Assembly (NCBI GenBank): GCA_037954665.1
Contig: JBBMOL010000180.1
Location: 1,240,001-1,304,000, forward strand
Direction of reading: 5' to 3'
DNA: 64,000 nucleotides
Source: Laguncularia racemosa
Lineage: Eukaryota; Streptophyta; Magnoliopsida; Myrtales; Combretaceae
In this document: in pieces, positions 1 through 12,140 of the stretch
Numbering within the stretch: position 1 is the stretch's first letter
How the letters are laid out: each line of letters opens with the position of its first letter
Notes under the pieces: generated by a model
The model's input: only the letters and a program-made list of their open reading frames with translations
Databases searched by the model: none
What the model was told of the DNA's origin: nothing
Program-made: the position numbers and the translations under genes

Positions 1-119
1 GATTAAATATGAAATTACCTTTAAAAGTAATCTAGCCTTGATTTTCTAGGCTCATGCTAGCATAGCACACCATGATTGATGAATTAAACGAACCAATATA
101 CCAACCCATATAAGATAAT

Positions 120-415
120 AAATAAAAGATGGGAGTTGGGATTGATTAAGGCTCAAGATGTGAGAGATGAGAGAGTGGGAGCTCCTCAAGACTCACCAAA
201 AGATAGCAAGGTATGAGATAGTGAGAATTGGATGACAGAAGAGGGTAAGTGACAATAATTAACGAGAGAGATGAGGTGAGTGCTAAGAGACTGTGATGAC
301 AATAATGAGGAATTGAGAGACAATAGATGATGACAGATGACAATGAGACGTGAGATTGAGAGGAAGAGATGAGACACGATAGTAAGGCTTGATTATTAGG
401 AAAGAGAAGTTGTAT
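120..415. repeat. Purine-rich (GA/GAT) low-complexity tract
   Basis: About 300 bases of the + strand consist mainly of irregular GAGA, GATGA and GAGAT words. The complement is pyrimidine-rich and gives spurious Ser/Leu/His-rich frames on the minus strand. It looks like a degenerate microsatellite, not a gene. Confidence 0.6.
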
Positions 416-492
416 TAGGGTACTGCTATTTGCCGTAGTCTAATGTTTGCCATTCCAAGAATTAGCGGGCCATCTTCTCTTGTGATAGGTTA

Positions 493-803
493 GTCTAACT
501 TTAGTGTCATGTTTGATATGCATAAATAGTATAAAATGTAATGGATTGAAATGAAATTGTGACTGGAATGGAATTAAAGATTAAATAAATAATTTCAATT
601 AAAAATCATTAAAGAGGTTGGAATGGAATCATGATTTCATCATATCAAAAGCGGAATCAAATTCCCTTTTGAAGGCGAAATCGGTGATTTCAATGAGTTG
701 CGATTTTGGTTTTTAAAAGCGCATCCAAACATATGAAACATAGGAAAACTTAGAGTTGCGATTTCATTCCAAGTTTAATCTTGCATGTCAAATGTACCAT
801 AAA
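493..803. mobile_element. Candidate MITE with weak terminal inverted repeats
   Basis: The left end (gtgtcatgtttgatatgc) and the reverse complement of the right end (ggtacatttgacatgc) resemble each other imperfectly. The inside is rich in GGAATGGAAT-type words common in small plant DNA transposons. The flanking triplets are TTA on the left and TAA on the right, so no identical target duplication is visible. The call is tentative. Confidence 0.3.
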
Positions 804-2001
804 AGGATAGAAACTTTCAATTCTAACCCCTTCTTAAGAAGTTAGATAGGCCACCTAGTTACATAACTTCATTGTTGATTAACCCCCAACATATGGTTCT
901 AAAGTTGGTGCCTAGGATAGCCTGATTATTAAGCTTATCCACCCTAGTGGATAGTTTTCTTGTTGATCTCCTTTACTTTCACCTCTTAGGTTTAACTTCT
1001 TTTCAAAGAGGTATCATAATTGATACTTAAATACATTTGTTAAGGATTTAAAAAAAAAAAACTTATCTAACATGGATCTTGCCAATAGGTGCTCACAAGT
1101 ACTTATTTAAACTAGAAAGAAAAAAAAAATACATTATTCAGTAAAAAGAGTTCATTAAAAAAATTCATTAGAGAAACTCATCTCAATCGTTGATTGTTAA
1201 CATGATCCAATGAATAATGTTCGCAATTAAACTTTATAAAATACCTAGAATTCTTCTTCATTTGGGACATGAAAAATTTTAGACAAGTGTTATCATGTTG
1301 CCAAATTATTCTTTTAGAACATTGAATAAGTAATTATAATAAAGAATACAACAACTTTTATTAAAATTGTGAAGTTTGATTTTACTAAGAACTTTTTGAA
1401 ATTATCTACTTCTCCATTCTATCTCTTTTTCTTGTCCTCCTTGATTTGCGTTACTTCTTTAGAATCACACGTAACCTGGCATACAAGCAACACATTGAAA
1501 AGCAATATAATAAAAAATCCATGCAAATCGATGATATATTGGAAATTAAATTAAATCAAATCAAAATCTATTTCCAATGTTATAGTGAATCACTCTCGAC
1601 GTTTTTCTTCTTTTCTTTTCTTTTCTTTATTTATTTCTTTTTTTTTTAACCCTTTTTGCTGAGTTTAATCGGGTGGATCAGATTTCATAGGAAATCCGAC
1701 CTGCCTGCAATCCTGGGGATTAATGTAGGATTAATGGGCGCCTTGGTCAGTGATTGCGGAACCGTTGTGCAAGTAACGTTGTAAAGTGTGATGGTCAAGT
1801 CAAATAAAAAGAGTCATTTGCGGGCACAAACGTAAGAAAGTGGAAGGATTGGTAATCATTTTCTTGAGAAGATAAGTGGGTGACACGCCTTCATGCCCTT
1901 CGTCATAAAGCTTCCTCCCCATTTCGTACGAAGTTCTGGAGAAATTTTTTCAATCCTCGTGCTTGCCTTACGGGGCATGGGAGCCGATTCGCAAATTCTT
2001 T

Positions 2002-2023
2002 TATATATATATATATATATATA
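2002..2023. repeat. TA dinucleotide microsatellite
   Basis: An uninterrupted run of alternating T and A of about 22 bases. Confidence 0.9.
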
Positions 2024-3062
2024 CTGTTTATTTATTTATTCATTCAATATATCTTCTATCATTTTATTTTTACGTATCTTGTTTATAGTTATATTAACTT
2101 TTTTACTTCTCACCCAGCATAAATTTTAGATTTTCTTTACAAGTCAGAATGATTTAGATTTAACGAAACTAAACTATTTTGAAAAAGGTTTCTGTTTTAC
2201 TTGTTTTAGCAATATTTATGATGGATCCCATATATGTGGATCGTGGCCTAGGCCATATGTTAAGTGGCTTTTATTTTTGTTTTATTTTTCCATCATTGAT
2301 CAAGCATATTTAAAATAAAAAATAAAAAGAAATTGGTTTATAGTTTGATTCTACTTATGCTTTCCTTTTCATGGGCATTTGGTTTATTTTGGCCATCAAA
2401 TAGAAGCGTAAATTGCAACCCATATTCTGAAGTACATCATAATTGAATCAAAAGAAATTCAAATTGTTATTTGTATATCTTTGATTCGGTGCTTATGACC
2501 CAAAACAAGTAAAAAAGGTTGAGTTATGAGGATACTGAGATTATTTCTAACATGACTACTTTAACACTTAAAGTAGAATTTGTTGATAGAGATATTAGAT
2601 AGTTTGAAGTAAGCTTAGAAGTTGTAGATTTCGAATCCTCTTACTTGAGGGCTAGTCATAGTAGATACACTTACTTTTCTAAATTGTCCTAGAATCAACT
2701 TGGATTCGCTAGGTCATGGGTTGAAGATTAGAAGAACTAAGCTCAAAACTAAGTAGTTGGTTCACTGGTTGTTCAAGATTCGTGATCCTTTTTTTTTTTT
2801 ATTCCTTTTTATTAAAATTTTCAATTTTATTATTTTTTCTTTTGTTTTTATATTTTTTTCTTTTTCAATTCTCCTTAATTTTTTATTTAGTACAATTACG
2901 GGTGGAAGTGCAGACCAAACGGGCTCACTCGCCTCGACCCACATCAACTTGCGAGTTAGCCTAGATTGGCTTGCACCTTATGTGGGTTGGAAAAGCCAGC
3001 CTAACTTGCCCTTTGGGCCAACATGGGTTAGGCAAGCCGACCTACCTACGAGTGACTGATGA

Positions 3063-3110
3063 GACGACGACGATGACGATGACGACGACGACAAGGATGA
3101 TGATGATTAT
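3063..3110. repeat. GAC/GAT trinucleotide repeat
   Basis: Mostly GAC and GAT triplets with some interruptions. It lies just downstream of GC-richer sequence (2890-3060) with pyrimidine-rich words repeated at short range. No coding role is evident. Confidence 0.75.
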
Positions 3111-5257
3111 AGTGATGTTGGCTAGATGCGTGAAGAAGCCTGAAGTGAAGATGAAGAAGAAGAACTAGTCTATGGTTTGGTCTTGTCTTGCCTATCTTGG
3201 TCTGTCGTGTGTGATTGTGTGATGTGTAGCGAAGAGTGGTTTGTGACGTTTGTTTGTGGTTTGCGTGAATGTTGCTTGTGCTTTGACTTGGCTTGTCTCT
3301 CGACTCTTGTTGTCCTTTCTTCTACGCTACTTTTTTTTTTTAATTAATTTGTTGGGCCAAAAAGTCTACAATTCATGTGAGCCAAATTTTTTTTAGTTCA
3401 ATTCGCAAAAAATTGTAGTTTAGGGCAAGCTTGCCCTGCATTCCCAGCCTTAGGTACAATTTGCTATTCTAAATTTACAAATTAACAAATTAAATTATTA
3501 TACTAATTATTAATAACCATTTGTTGTAATATAATTACTTTACATCTAAAAATATTAAAATTTGGATATATATGTTAATAACTATTTCTTATAATTCTTG
3601 TTGTTTTTTTCCTTTTTTTTTTTTGCTTTTTTGCTTCATGGTTTGGAATTGCTAATTCTGCTAGATTTGGTGAATGGAATTACCATGGACTTGTAGAACC
3701 GGCTGTTCCTATATGAGTTAAGACTCGTTATTCCAAGTAATGGTTCTGAGTCGGATCACGGATCAAACCCAAACCGTGACAATGTATAAGTCCTAGTATT
3801 TATAATTGTGTCTATCTCTTTATGTGTATTTTAATATATAATACTAAAGGTACAATTCAATATGACAACTTCATGTGATGGTAGGTATTAGAGTAAGTCA
3901 TCAAATGGTGCTTTTTTTATATAATATAGTAAAATGGTATTTTATTTGATAAACTATTAAATATAAAATTAATTACCAACTTTTCATCGTTTTTATATTT
4001 ATTAATATGATAAATATAAAGTTACCAACTTTCATTATGATTTGATAAAATAATATTTTATTATTTTATCTAATGTGATTTGTTATTTTATAGTACCAAA
4101 CTTATTATATGGTCACGAAATACTTATCAAACATAAAATAAAATAATCATTAGTCATGCTATAATAAAGTTTTGCTACAAACAATTGGGTCTAAGTAAAC
4201 TCAAACAATTCATGGAATCTCGTCTTGCATTTGATATGCTCTTTAATGAGGTCCTTCAAGATGATATATTTCAAAAACTATGGTTGTCCACAAACATACA
4301 TGTCAACTCTACACCCGCCATCACCCCAAAACCTGCCAAAAACTATGGTCGTAAAAGACGGTCTGGAAATTGGCTCGAAGCTAGCCGTTAATCCCCAGGA
4401 CACTTCCAGTCAATTCCGTACACAAAAATTATTAGGATAAGCTTTAAAACTATTGAAGTTTTTTAAAATTATAAATTATAAATTAATAATTAAATTATTT
4501 TTATTTTTAAAATATTATTATGATGTCATCATTATTTTTTATTTTTATATAATATATAAATTAATAAAAACCATCCTTCATATTTCTCATATTATCGGCG
4601 ATAGGAAGTTGGCAATTGTGGACTTACTCCATTACTTATCCCCGGCTCGCGTCTCTCTAGCCACTGGAAAGAACTGTTTTGTTCGACACAGGATGTTGTT
4701 GGCTTGTTAATATGCTTTATGGCAGTAGAACTGCCTGCATTTTCTAGTTGAATAAAGTACTTGTTCATTATTAACAATAAAAAAAAGAGAGAAAAAAAAA
4801 TCGCAAACAGGTCGTTACCACCACGATTTTACCCTTAATTATTTTCTTAAAACTTCTTTTAAAAAATTGATCGGTGAGAATCCGATAGCGTTTGGATTGC
4901 AATATTGAATAGCATAAAGAAAATTAAATAGTATAAATCAAGAAAAAATAGAATTGTATAACTTTTTATATCATATTTGTTATGTATAATATTAGATAAG
5001 GATTTTTTTAATGTTCGTTATTTGGATATATAAAATATTATACTAAAAATAATATATAAAGTGCCGAATAAGGATTTTTTTTATTTTTATCAAATGAATT
5101 TAATTTTTATATCATATTTTGGATAATACAAAATATAAACATTTTATCCAGCACTTTAGGATTATTTTTATCTAGTAACTAAGAAAATTTACAAATTAAA
5201 TAAAGAACAAAATGTTTTATTAAATCCAATACTACAAATTTTCAATGACTAAATGAT

Positions 5258-5420
5258 AGGGCAATACTCATAAATATTGTATTTTTTAAATAATTTCGCA
5301 AATATTGTATCTAAAATAATTATTCGAAAAATAGATTTCAAAGGCATGGACACGTTTTACGACTTCAATTTTATGAAAATTTACAAAATTGAAGGTACAC
5401 ACTGGGCTTACGCTTTCAAT
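5258..5420 (+). repeat. MULE copy 1 left terminal inverted repeat
   Basis: This sequence aligns with the reverse complement of 12141-12348. Blocks such as aaaataattatt, cttcaatttta and gaaaatttacaaaa are shared. About 150 bases align well. The right copy carries roughly 40 extra bases near its inner end. Long TIRs of this kind are typical of Mutator-like elements. Confidence 0.9.
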
Positions 5421-6100
5421 GTAAAAAGTAACTCACACAACAACAGTATAGAAAATTAATAATATAAATAAAAAACAGAAGATATTTGCTTTAATATTCC
5501 CATCTACAAACTTTATCTATTTTTTTCCTCTTGTTCACAAGAATAAGAAGAAGTGTTTGTGTAGAGCAAAAATGAGGAATTTGAACGAATACACTAAGAT
5601 ATAGCATTTCCTCAAAAATTAATCAATTGTGGTATTTTTTTTTTAGAAAGAGTTGAAGTTTTTTTTTTAACTGTGTTTGATATTATTATTTGAGGAAAAT
5701 ATTGCTATAACGTTATGTTTTGTAGAAAATATTACTACTTATTGTTAGTTTGTAGTGTGTTAGATATTATTTATGTAGATCTCATAATACGTAAAATGCA
5801 ATATTAAGTTTTGCATTAATATGAGAATACTTTGTTATGATGAAATTTTTTAATATTATTTGTAAATATTAAATGGAAAATATTATTTATGTTATTATAA
5901 AAAAATATTGTGATAGAAATTTGCAATATATGGTTTGCAAAATATTTTTTATAGTGTTGTTAATTAAATTTGCAAATTTTTGTTGGGAAATAATGGGAAA
6001 AAAATTAAAATTAAAAATGATACAATTTTTTTTTAGGGCTAATTTTTACAATGTTATTGAAAATTGTCATTTTCTTAAAAGCTCATAATTTAAATATACT

Positions 6101-8700
6101 ATGGATAGGGAAACAATAGGTGATTATGTCAAATTGATGATTTATGCATTTGGAAATATTGTGACTAGTAATTGGAAGCCGAAATATGATAGGGATTTGG
6201 TGAAGAAGTTGAAAATAAAGAAAAATGTCTATTGCAACAAATTCTTATATAGAATATGTTGGAGCATCGGAGTCGATCCAACCGAAGTGAGGGTTGAGAT
6301 AATTCATAAGCATTCTATGTTCCATGGGGGCAGTACATGTTATGTGTTGATGGCAATTAGAGATGGTGAAGATGTTGAAAATTTTATTGAAAAGGCTAGA
6401 TCATATGGAGATTGTGACATACAATAATTGTACATTGGAATTTCTGACGATTTGGGGGGATCCTTTGTAAGGTAGACATTTGATATAAGTAATTAGCCAC
6501 ATTTATCACATAATATTGCAGAAATACAGCTCGAGCCGTCGACATTTGAATCCTCAATTCCAACCCGATGGAAGGTAATGATTAAGATGAAATAGATAGA
6601 GTAGTTACTCCAGTATTACAATGATTAGACACACGTGATTTGTACATGGTTCGTTTGGGATCAGAGACTACAATTGACACTAATGTAGGAATGTGTGTTG
6701 AGGAGAAAAGTACCGATAACAAGGAGAGTTCCAATAAGGAAAGTGGGAAAAGTGAAAATGATGGAGATGAAGTATCTGAAGAAGACTCTTTAACTGTAAA
6801 TACGTACTCAGGATAGACAACATATCAATCAAAGCAGGCTGAAACACCTGCAGTGATGATGATTACATTTATTTCAAGTATGAGCAAACTAATATTTGTA
6901 GCGGTTTGAGAGGTAGTAATGATTTCTACAGGGGCATGAGATTCAAAATGAAAACATATGTGATTCAAGCAGTGAAGGTTTACCATGTGAAGAACTATTA
7001 TAACTTCACTGTTATAAAATCTAATCCATTATTGTGATCTATTATTATTTGAGAAGAGACGACGGTTGTAAATGGAGGCTTTGGGCTTGAAAGAAGAAGT
7101 TGGAGGGCACGTTCGTAGTGACGAGATTCGAGGGTCCATATACATACAATAACCTGCTGATTAGTCACGACCACCCACAACTAGATTGCAATCTTCTTAC
7201 TAGCCGATTTGTAAATCTTAATATGAAGGTAGTGAAGCTAGCTTTTGTTGTCGAATAGGAATTTAGTTATAGGATCAGTGGGAAACAGGTTTGGGAGGGG
7301 AAGAAATAGGCTATAGAGCATGTATACAAGAATTGGAAGAAGTCTTACAATGAACTCCCTAAACTTCTAAATACAATAGAAAATATAAATCTCGGAACAC
7401 GAATTGATTAGAGGTGGAGTAGATCAACTACATTCGGGGTGTTTACTTTAAAGCGGGTATTCTGGACATTTGGGCTATGCATTGCAGTGTGGAGATTCCT
7501 TAGGCCAATTGTTATCATTGATGCAACTTTTCTATATAGGAAGTACATTTACAAGTTGCTAATTGCTTATGGCATTGAGGGCAACGGCTATATACTTCCA
7601 CTAGCATTCGCTCTTGTGGATTAGGAAATGGTTGAGACATGGGACTAGTTTTTAAGGAAATTGAAGGAATATGTTGTTGATAACCGTGCAAGTCATGAAA
7701 CCATTTGCCTCATATTGGATAGACACACGAGCACTAAGTTGGCAATTAAAGAAGAAGCCAATTGATGGCGCCCTTCGTTTGCGATGTGGTAGTTTTTTCA
7801 ACGACACCTTGCAAGCAACTTCAACTTGGCACATAAAAACAAGCAATGTAAGAGGTTGATTACATAAGCTAGGTTGTAAGCACAATCTTGCAAGTTGAGC
7901 TATGTGATGGAGCAGGTGGGGATCATTAAGCTTAATGCGTTGGATTGGTTTGACGGTGTGTCGTTGGATATGTGAATGCTGGCTCATGACGGTTGCTTCT
8001 AGTTTGGATATATAACCTTCAATATTGATGAAAGCTACAATTCCGTGTTGAAGGGGGCTTAGAGGTTACCTATGACTGCTTTGGTGAAGAAGATATTCTA
8101 CAACTGCATGGGGTACTTCATTAAGAAGCATTCAAAGGCTTTGAAGAATATGATAAAGGGTAGAATTTTCAGCAAACATACAACCAACAAGATTGACAGA
8201 TGGAAATCATGAGCTAGTAACCACATGGTCATCGACTATAGTAGGCAGGACAGGCTTTTCAAAGTGCTTACCGGTAGTTGTCATGTTATGTCACAAGTAG
8301 GTTAAGGGGAGGGGGTCGAACGCATATTGGTGACTTTGCCTACAACACATGTAGTTGCCAAAAGTGGCAAATATATAGAATTCCATGTAACTATGCATAT
8401 GCAGTAGCTACCTTAATGAGACTTGATATGATGCACTTTATACCTGATTGATACAGATAGATGCATCAAGAGCTGACATATAGGACATACTTTATGCTTA
8501 TAAGCAATATGTTAGATTGAGAGCCAATACAATTCTCGTCACTCTGCCCAATGGGAGACTTTGTACAGAAGAAGGGGAAACTGAGGCGGAAAAGACATCA
8601 CATGGAGATGGATAATCACATGTGCACTTTGCTAAGCAGAAGGGCATAATAGAATAATGTACCCATGTTGACGTGATAATGGTAATGATGGATACCAATA
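6101..8700 (+). pseudogene. MURA-type MULE transposase, pseudogene (copy 1)
   Basis: The parent protein would bind the TIRs and cut and join DNA in the nucleus. An open N-terminal piece at 6101-6427 (108 codons) is shared with copy 2. A MuDR-type N-terminal domain follows (about 6915-7200: RGMRFKMKTYVIQAVKVYHV, then a Cys-Trp and His-Asp-His region). The MULE transposase core lies at 7439-8060. It shows IIDATFLYRKYIYKLLIAYG with the first Asp, LILDRH with the second, and DESYNSVLKGA downstream. A SWIM-type zinc finger follows near 8343-8410 (CSCQKWQ then IPCNYAYA), with Tyr where His is usual. In-frame TAG or TGA codons (for example at about 7621, just after ALVD) and frameshifts abolish function. 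The family assignment is secure; exact ends are approximate. Confidence 0.88.
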
Positions 8701-9108
8701 CACATTTCATGATATTCCACATTTCATTTGGGGTGTTAACATTACTTGTTTCCATTGTGCAGCTTAGGTAAAGCCTCAACCATTTTATCAACTTTGTTTT
8801 GATGTAGTAAAAGAGGGATCTTTTATAGAGGTTGATGATTCTTCTGCAATTATATTTATAGTTTTTTAATTTATTCAGAAGTTATATTAAATGTTAATTC
8901 TTTAGACCTTTGTTAATTTGTTTTCACATATTTAAAGTTGTAATATTGTATATCTATGCATTGCATGTGTAACGAGTAAATGCTAACAATATCTGTTAGA
9001 CAAAATGCGTAGAAATTCATTATATAATGTTAAAATACATCAATCTGTTCGTTTAAGCAGAACATATATACATGAAATGAATAACAAATTATTGGTTCCA
9101 ATCCTATC

Positions 9109-10258
9109 TTATCTCTTTCCCTTGGTCAATTGTCTAGCTAGTAGGGCAAATGCATTGGTTGGTTCTCGAGATAGCTTAGGATGTGGAGCATGAGGAGCTT
9201 GAAACTCATGTGTTGGATGTAGTTGGGGAGTATCATCAAACGCTTGGGGAGGTATAAGATTCCACTATGTAGAATAATATGATGATTTACCCTGATACAT
9301 AAGTTATTTTCTAAAGCATTTCTTCTATGGAGCCAGTGGTGTTGGGATAGGATCACTTACGGAATATCGATATGGTATTTCGTATGTGTTGAAAATTAGG
9401 CCCGAGTTATCGCACATCACATTGGAATCCATTGGGAACTGTTGGTCCTGTATTGGATTTTATTGCGTCTCACCTTGGTTTTAGGGTCGTCGATGTCCCA
9501 CCATCGTTCAGCATAAAGGAATTAGTTGTGCCTCTACCTCCACCTATGTGGTATTCTACTATTATGCCTGTGGGTACAGCGTTACCCTCCCATGGCGATG
9601 CATGAAATGAAGACCCTGATAGTTATTCTAACAACCGTTTCTAGATTCGACGATAAGTAGATTTGTCTTAATGTATCACCTTGCAAGTAAAAACAAAGCA
9701 TAAATTTAATAAGAAACGGTCATGCAATTATTTATTTATGGAGTGTTGATGTTGTACTTACCAGAAATCCAAGAATAGCTCCTATGCGGATTATATCACA
9801 CCTCGATTCAGGCAACTACTCCCTATAATTGCTCGACCATCAACGGAGAGTCCTAACTGGATCTCTACATCTTGCAGGGTGATAATAAACTCTCTTATTA
9901 GCATGAGAAGTGTGTGCATCTCTAGGCTTCATCACTCCACCAAGGCTGTAATCATATGCCAATTCGATGGAGTGAAGGTAGGCGACTCACACCTTCGAAT
10001 CCCGCCAAATGTAGGTATGGCTCCATTCGAGGATCAAGGAAGATGGTGCTCTCGTCACAATAGAGTGAAAACTCGCGGCATCAAACAGCGAGGGTCAATT
10101 GATCTAATAATGATAACAAGTGAAATGTCATACAATTCATAATGCAACATAGACTAATCAACAAGTGAAATGTCATTTACTTCTCCATCCTAAATGGCTT
10201 GTTATCAATGTCCCTTCTATTGCGTTAAGATTGAAGGATTGAAATGTCTAGACTCCAT
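9109..10258 (-). pseudogene. Plant mobile domain (PMD) protein, pseudogene (copy 1)
   Basis: On the minus strand a Met codon at 10258 opens a 78-bp first exon (MESRHFNPSILTQ) with a GT donor at 10180. The PMD core follows at about 9830-9960: ITALVE, two stops, SLEMHT, then ITLQDVEIQLGLSVDGRAI, which matches the family pattern of a Leu-Val-Glu-Arg-Trp stretch followed by a Thr-Leu-Gln-Asp-Val and Gly-Leu-Pro-x-Asp-Gly stretch. The C-terminus reads NAFALLARQLTKGKR before the stop at 9109-9111. Relative to copy 2, about 950 bp of the middle is missing. PMD proteins occur both as host genes in silencing and development (MAIN/MAIL family) and in transposons. This copy is certainly non-functional. 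It runs tail-to-tail with the transposase. Confidence 0.85.
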
Positions 10259-10264
10259 TTATTA

Positions 10265-11650
10265 TGCAAAAAAAAAAAAAATACTATATGTTATCATTAA
10301 TATCAAAATATTAATTAACGACTATTTACTGTTTAATTAACAGTAACTAAAGTTTACAACTATTTTTATAATAACAGATAAAGATATTACATGTACAATC
10401 AATACAAAATTTTTTAGTAATTAATTTTATGATGATTAATTAATGAGATATCAACAATTAATTATTATTAATTAACTATTAATTAATAACAACTTACTTT
10501 TACTACTACTTTTGCAAAAAAAACATACAAACATAACATATTACATTTACAATTAATATAAAATTTCTCACTAATTGTATTTAATGACATATTAATAACT
10601 AATTACTCTTAGTTAACAGTTAATTAACAATTACTTAATTTTACAACAACTTCTACAATAACAACAAACATATTACATTTATAATCAATAATATAATTTT
10701 CACTACTTAATTTTCTAACAATTAATTAGTGACATATTAACGACTAATTATAGTTAAGTAATGATTAATTAATAACAATACAATTTTACAACTACTTGTA
10801 CAAAAAAACACAAATATATTACATTTGAAATCAATACAAATTTTTTTACTAATTAATTTTATAACAATTAATTAATGATATATTAACAACTAATTACCTT
10901 TAATTAATAGTTCATTAACAACAACTTAATTTTATAACTACTTATACAAAAACACATAAACATTTAATATTTGTAATCAATACAAAATTTTTCACTACTT
11001 AATTTTCTAACGATTAATTATTGACATATGAATGACTAATTACTGTTAAGTAACGGTTAATTAAAAATAATGTAATTTTACAACTGCTTGTACAAAAACA
11101 CACAAACATATTATATTTACAATAAATACAAAATTTTTCACTAATTAATTTTATAACGATTAATTAATGACATATTAACGATTAATCACCTTTAATTAAC
11201 GGTTAATTAACAACTTAATTTTATAACTACTTGTATAAAAACACACAAACATTTTACATTTGTAATTAACATAAAATTTTTCATTAATTAATTTTCTAAT
11301 AATTAATTACTTACATATTAACGACTACTTAGTGCTAATTAATAGTTAATTAATAACAACTTAATTTAACAACTACTATTACACAAATACATTATAATAA
11401 CATATAAAGATAATTCATTATAATCAATATGAAGGTTTTTCCTAATTAATTTTCTAATTATTAAATAATGACTAATTACTTTATCATTAATTATTACTTT
11501 TACAATAATTTTCACAACTATAAATTAAGACATTTTATTTATGAAAAATACAAAATTTTTTTACTAATTCATCTGCTAATGTTAATTAATGATATATTAA
11601 AAACTAATTAATTACTAATTAACGATTAATTAACAACTACTACTAATTAA
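10265..11650. repeat. About 145-bp tandem array, roughly 9 units (MULE copy 1)
   Basis: A very AT-rich unit recurs. Each contains an acaaacatattacattt-like block, then atacaaaatttttcactaatt, then several TTAATTAA palindromic words, then aacaacttaattttacaac. Successive acaaacat-like blocks near 10525, 10665, 10810, 10950, 11095 and 11240 are about 145 bases apart. The last units (after about 11370) are degenerate. Copy 2 has the same array at the same place but only about five units. Confidence 0.85.
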
Positions 11651-12140
11651 AAAAAAAGTAGAGTACAAATAATTGAACTTATTTTTTTTTTGTATTCATA
11701 CAAAGTAATAAAATAACAAAAAAATTTAATTTTTTCTCTAGAAAAACATATCGAAATCTTGCTTTATCGAAGAAGTTGAAAAATGTCTTCTAGATATTTC
11801 TACACATGTAATTCAAATAGCTAAACTTACGTAAAACAGAAATTAAAAAAATAAAAAATTTGAAACTATGAGAAATAACGACACTTGCAGATGAAATTCA
11901 AAGATATAAAAATGAACATATGAATTGATGATTTGTATTTATATTACAAATTGTTATTGCAAATTTTTTTCCTATAACATTAGACATCATATGTTCTGAT
12001 ACTGTTTAAATTTATAGTATCACTTTATAATTATTTTTATAAGTTTTTAGTATTACTTTATAATAACTTTTATAGATTTGTAGAAAGGTTTGTCAGATTC
12101 TATTATGGTAAAAAATATATATATATATTTCTTAGTATAA

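Larger units (their letters stand above)
1..5257. other. Noncoding AT-rich flank
   Basis: No open frame here resembles a known protein; the short frames are low-complexity translations of T-rich or A-rich tracts. The stretch holds a purine-rich tract (about 120-415), a weak MITE candidate (493-803), a TA microsatellite (2002-2023), a GAC/GAT triplet run (about 3063-3110) and very AT-rich DNA at 3480-4160 and 4440-5250. Slightly GC-richer pieces at 1680-1990 and 4590-4760 could be remnants of unique sequence, but I recognise no gene in them. Confidence 0.7.

Noticed and set aside
4185..4440. Two overlapping frames resembling an exon
   Set aside because: Neither frame shows a recognisable motif or splice context, and both overlap the same short non-AT-rich patch.
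9879..10142. 87-codon plus-strand frame
   Set aside because: It is the antisense shadow of the PMD pseudogene, whose motifs read clearly on the minus strand.
10265..11650. CRISPR-like or centromeric satellite interpretation of the 145-bp array
   Set aside because: Units are contiguous without spacers, lie inside a MULE at the same position in two copies, and number only five to nine; it is an internal transposon array.
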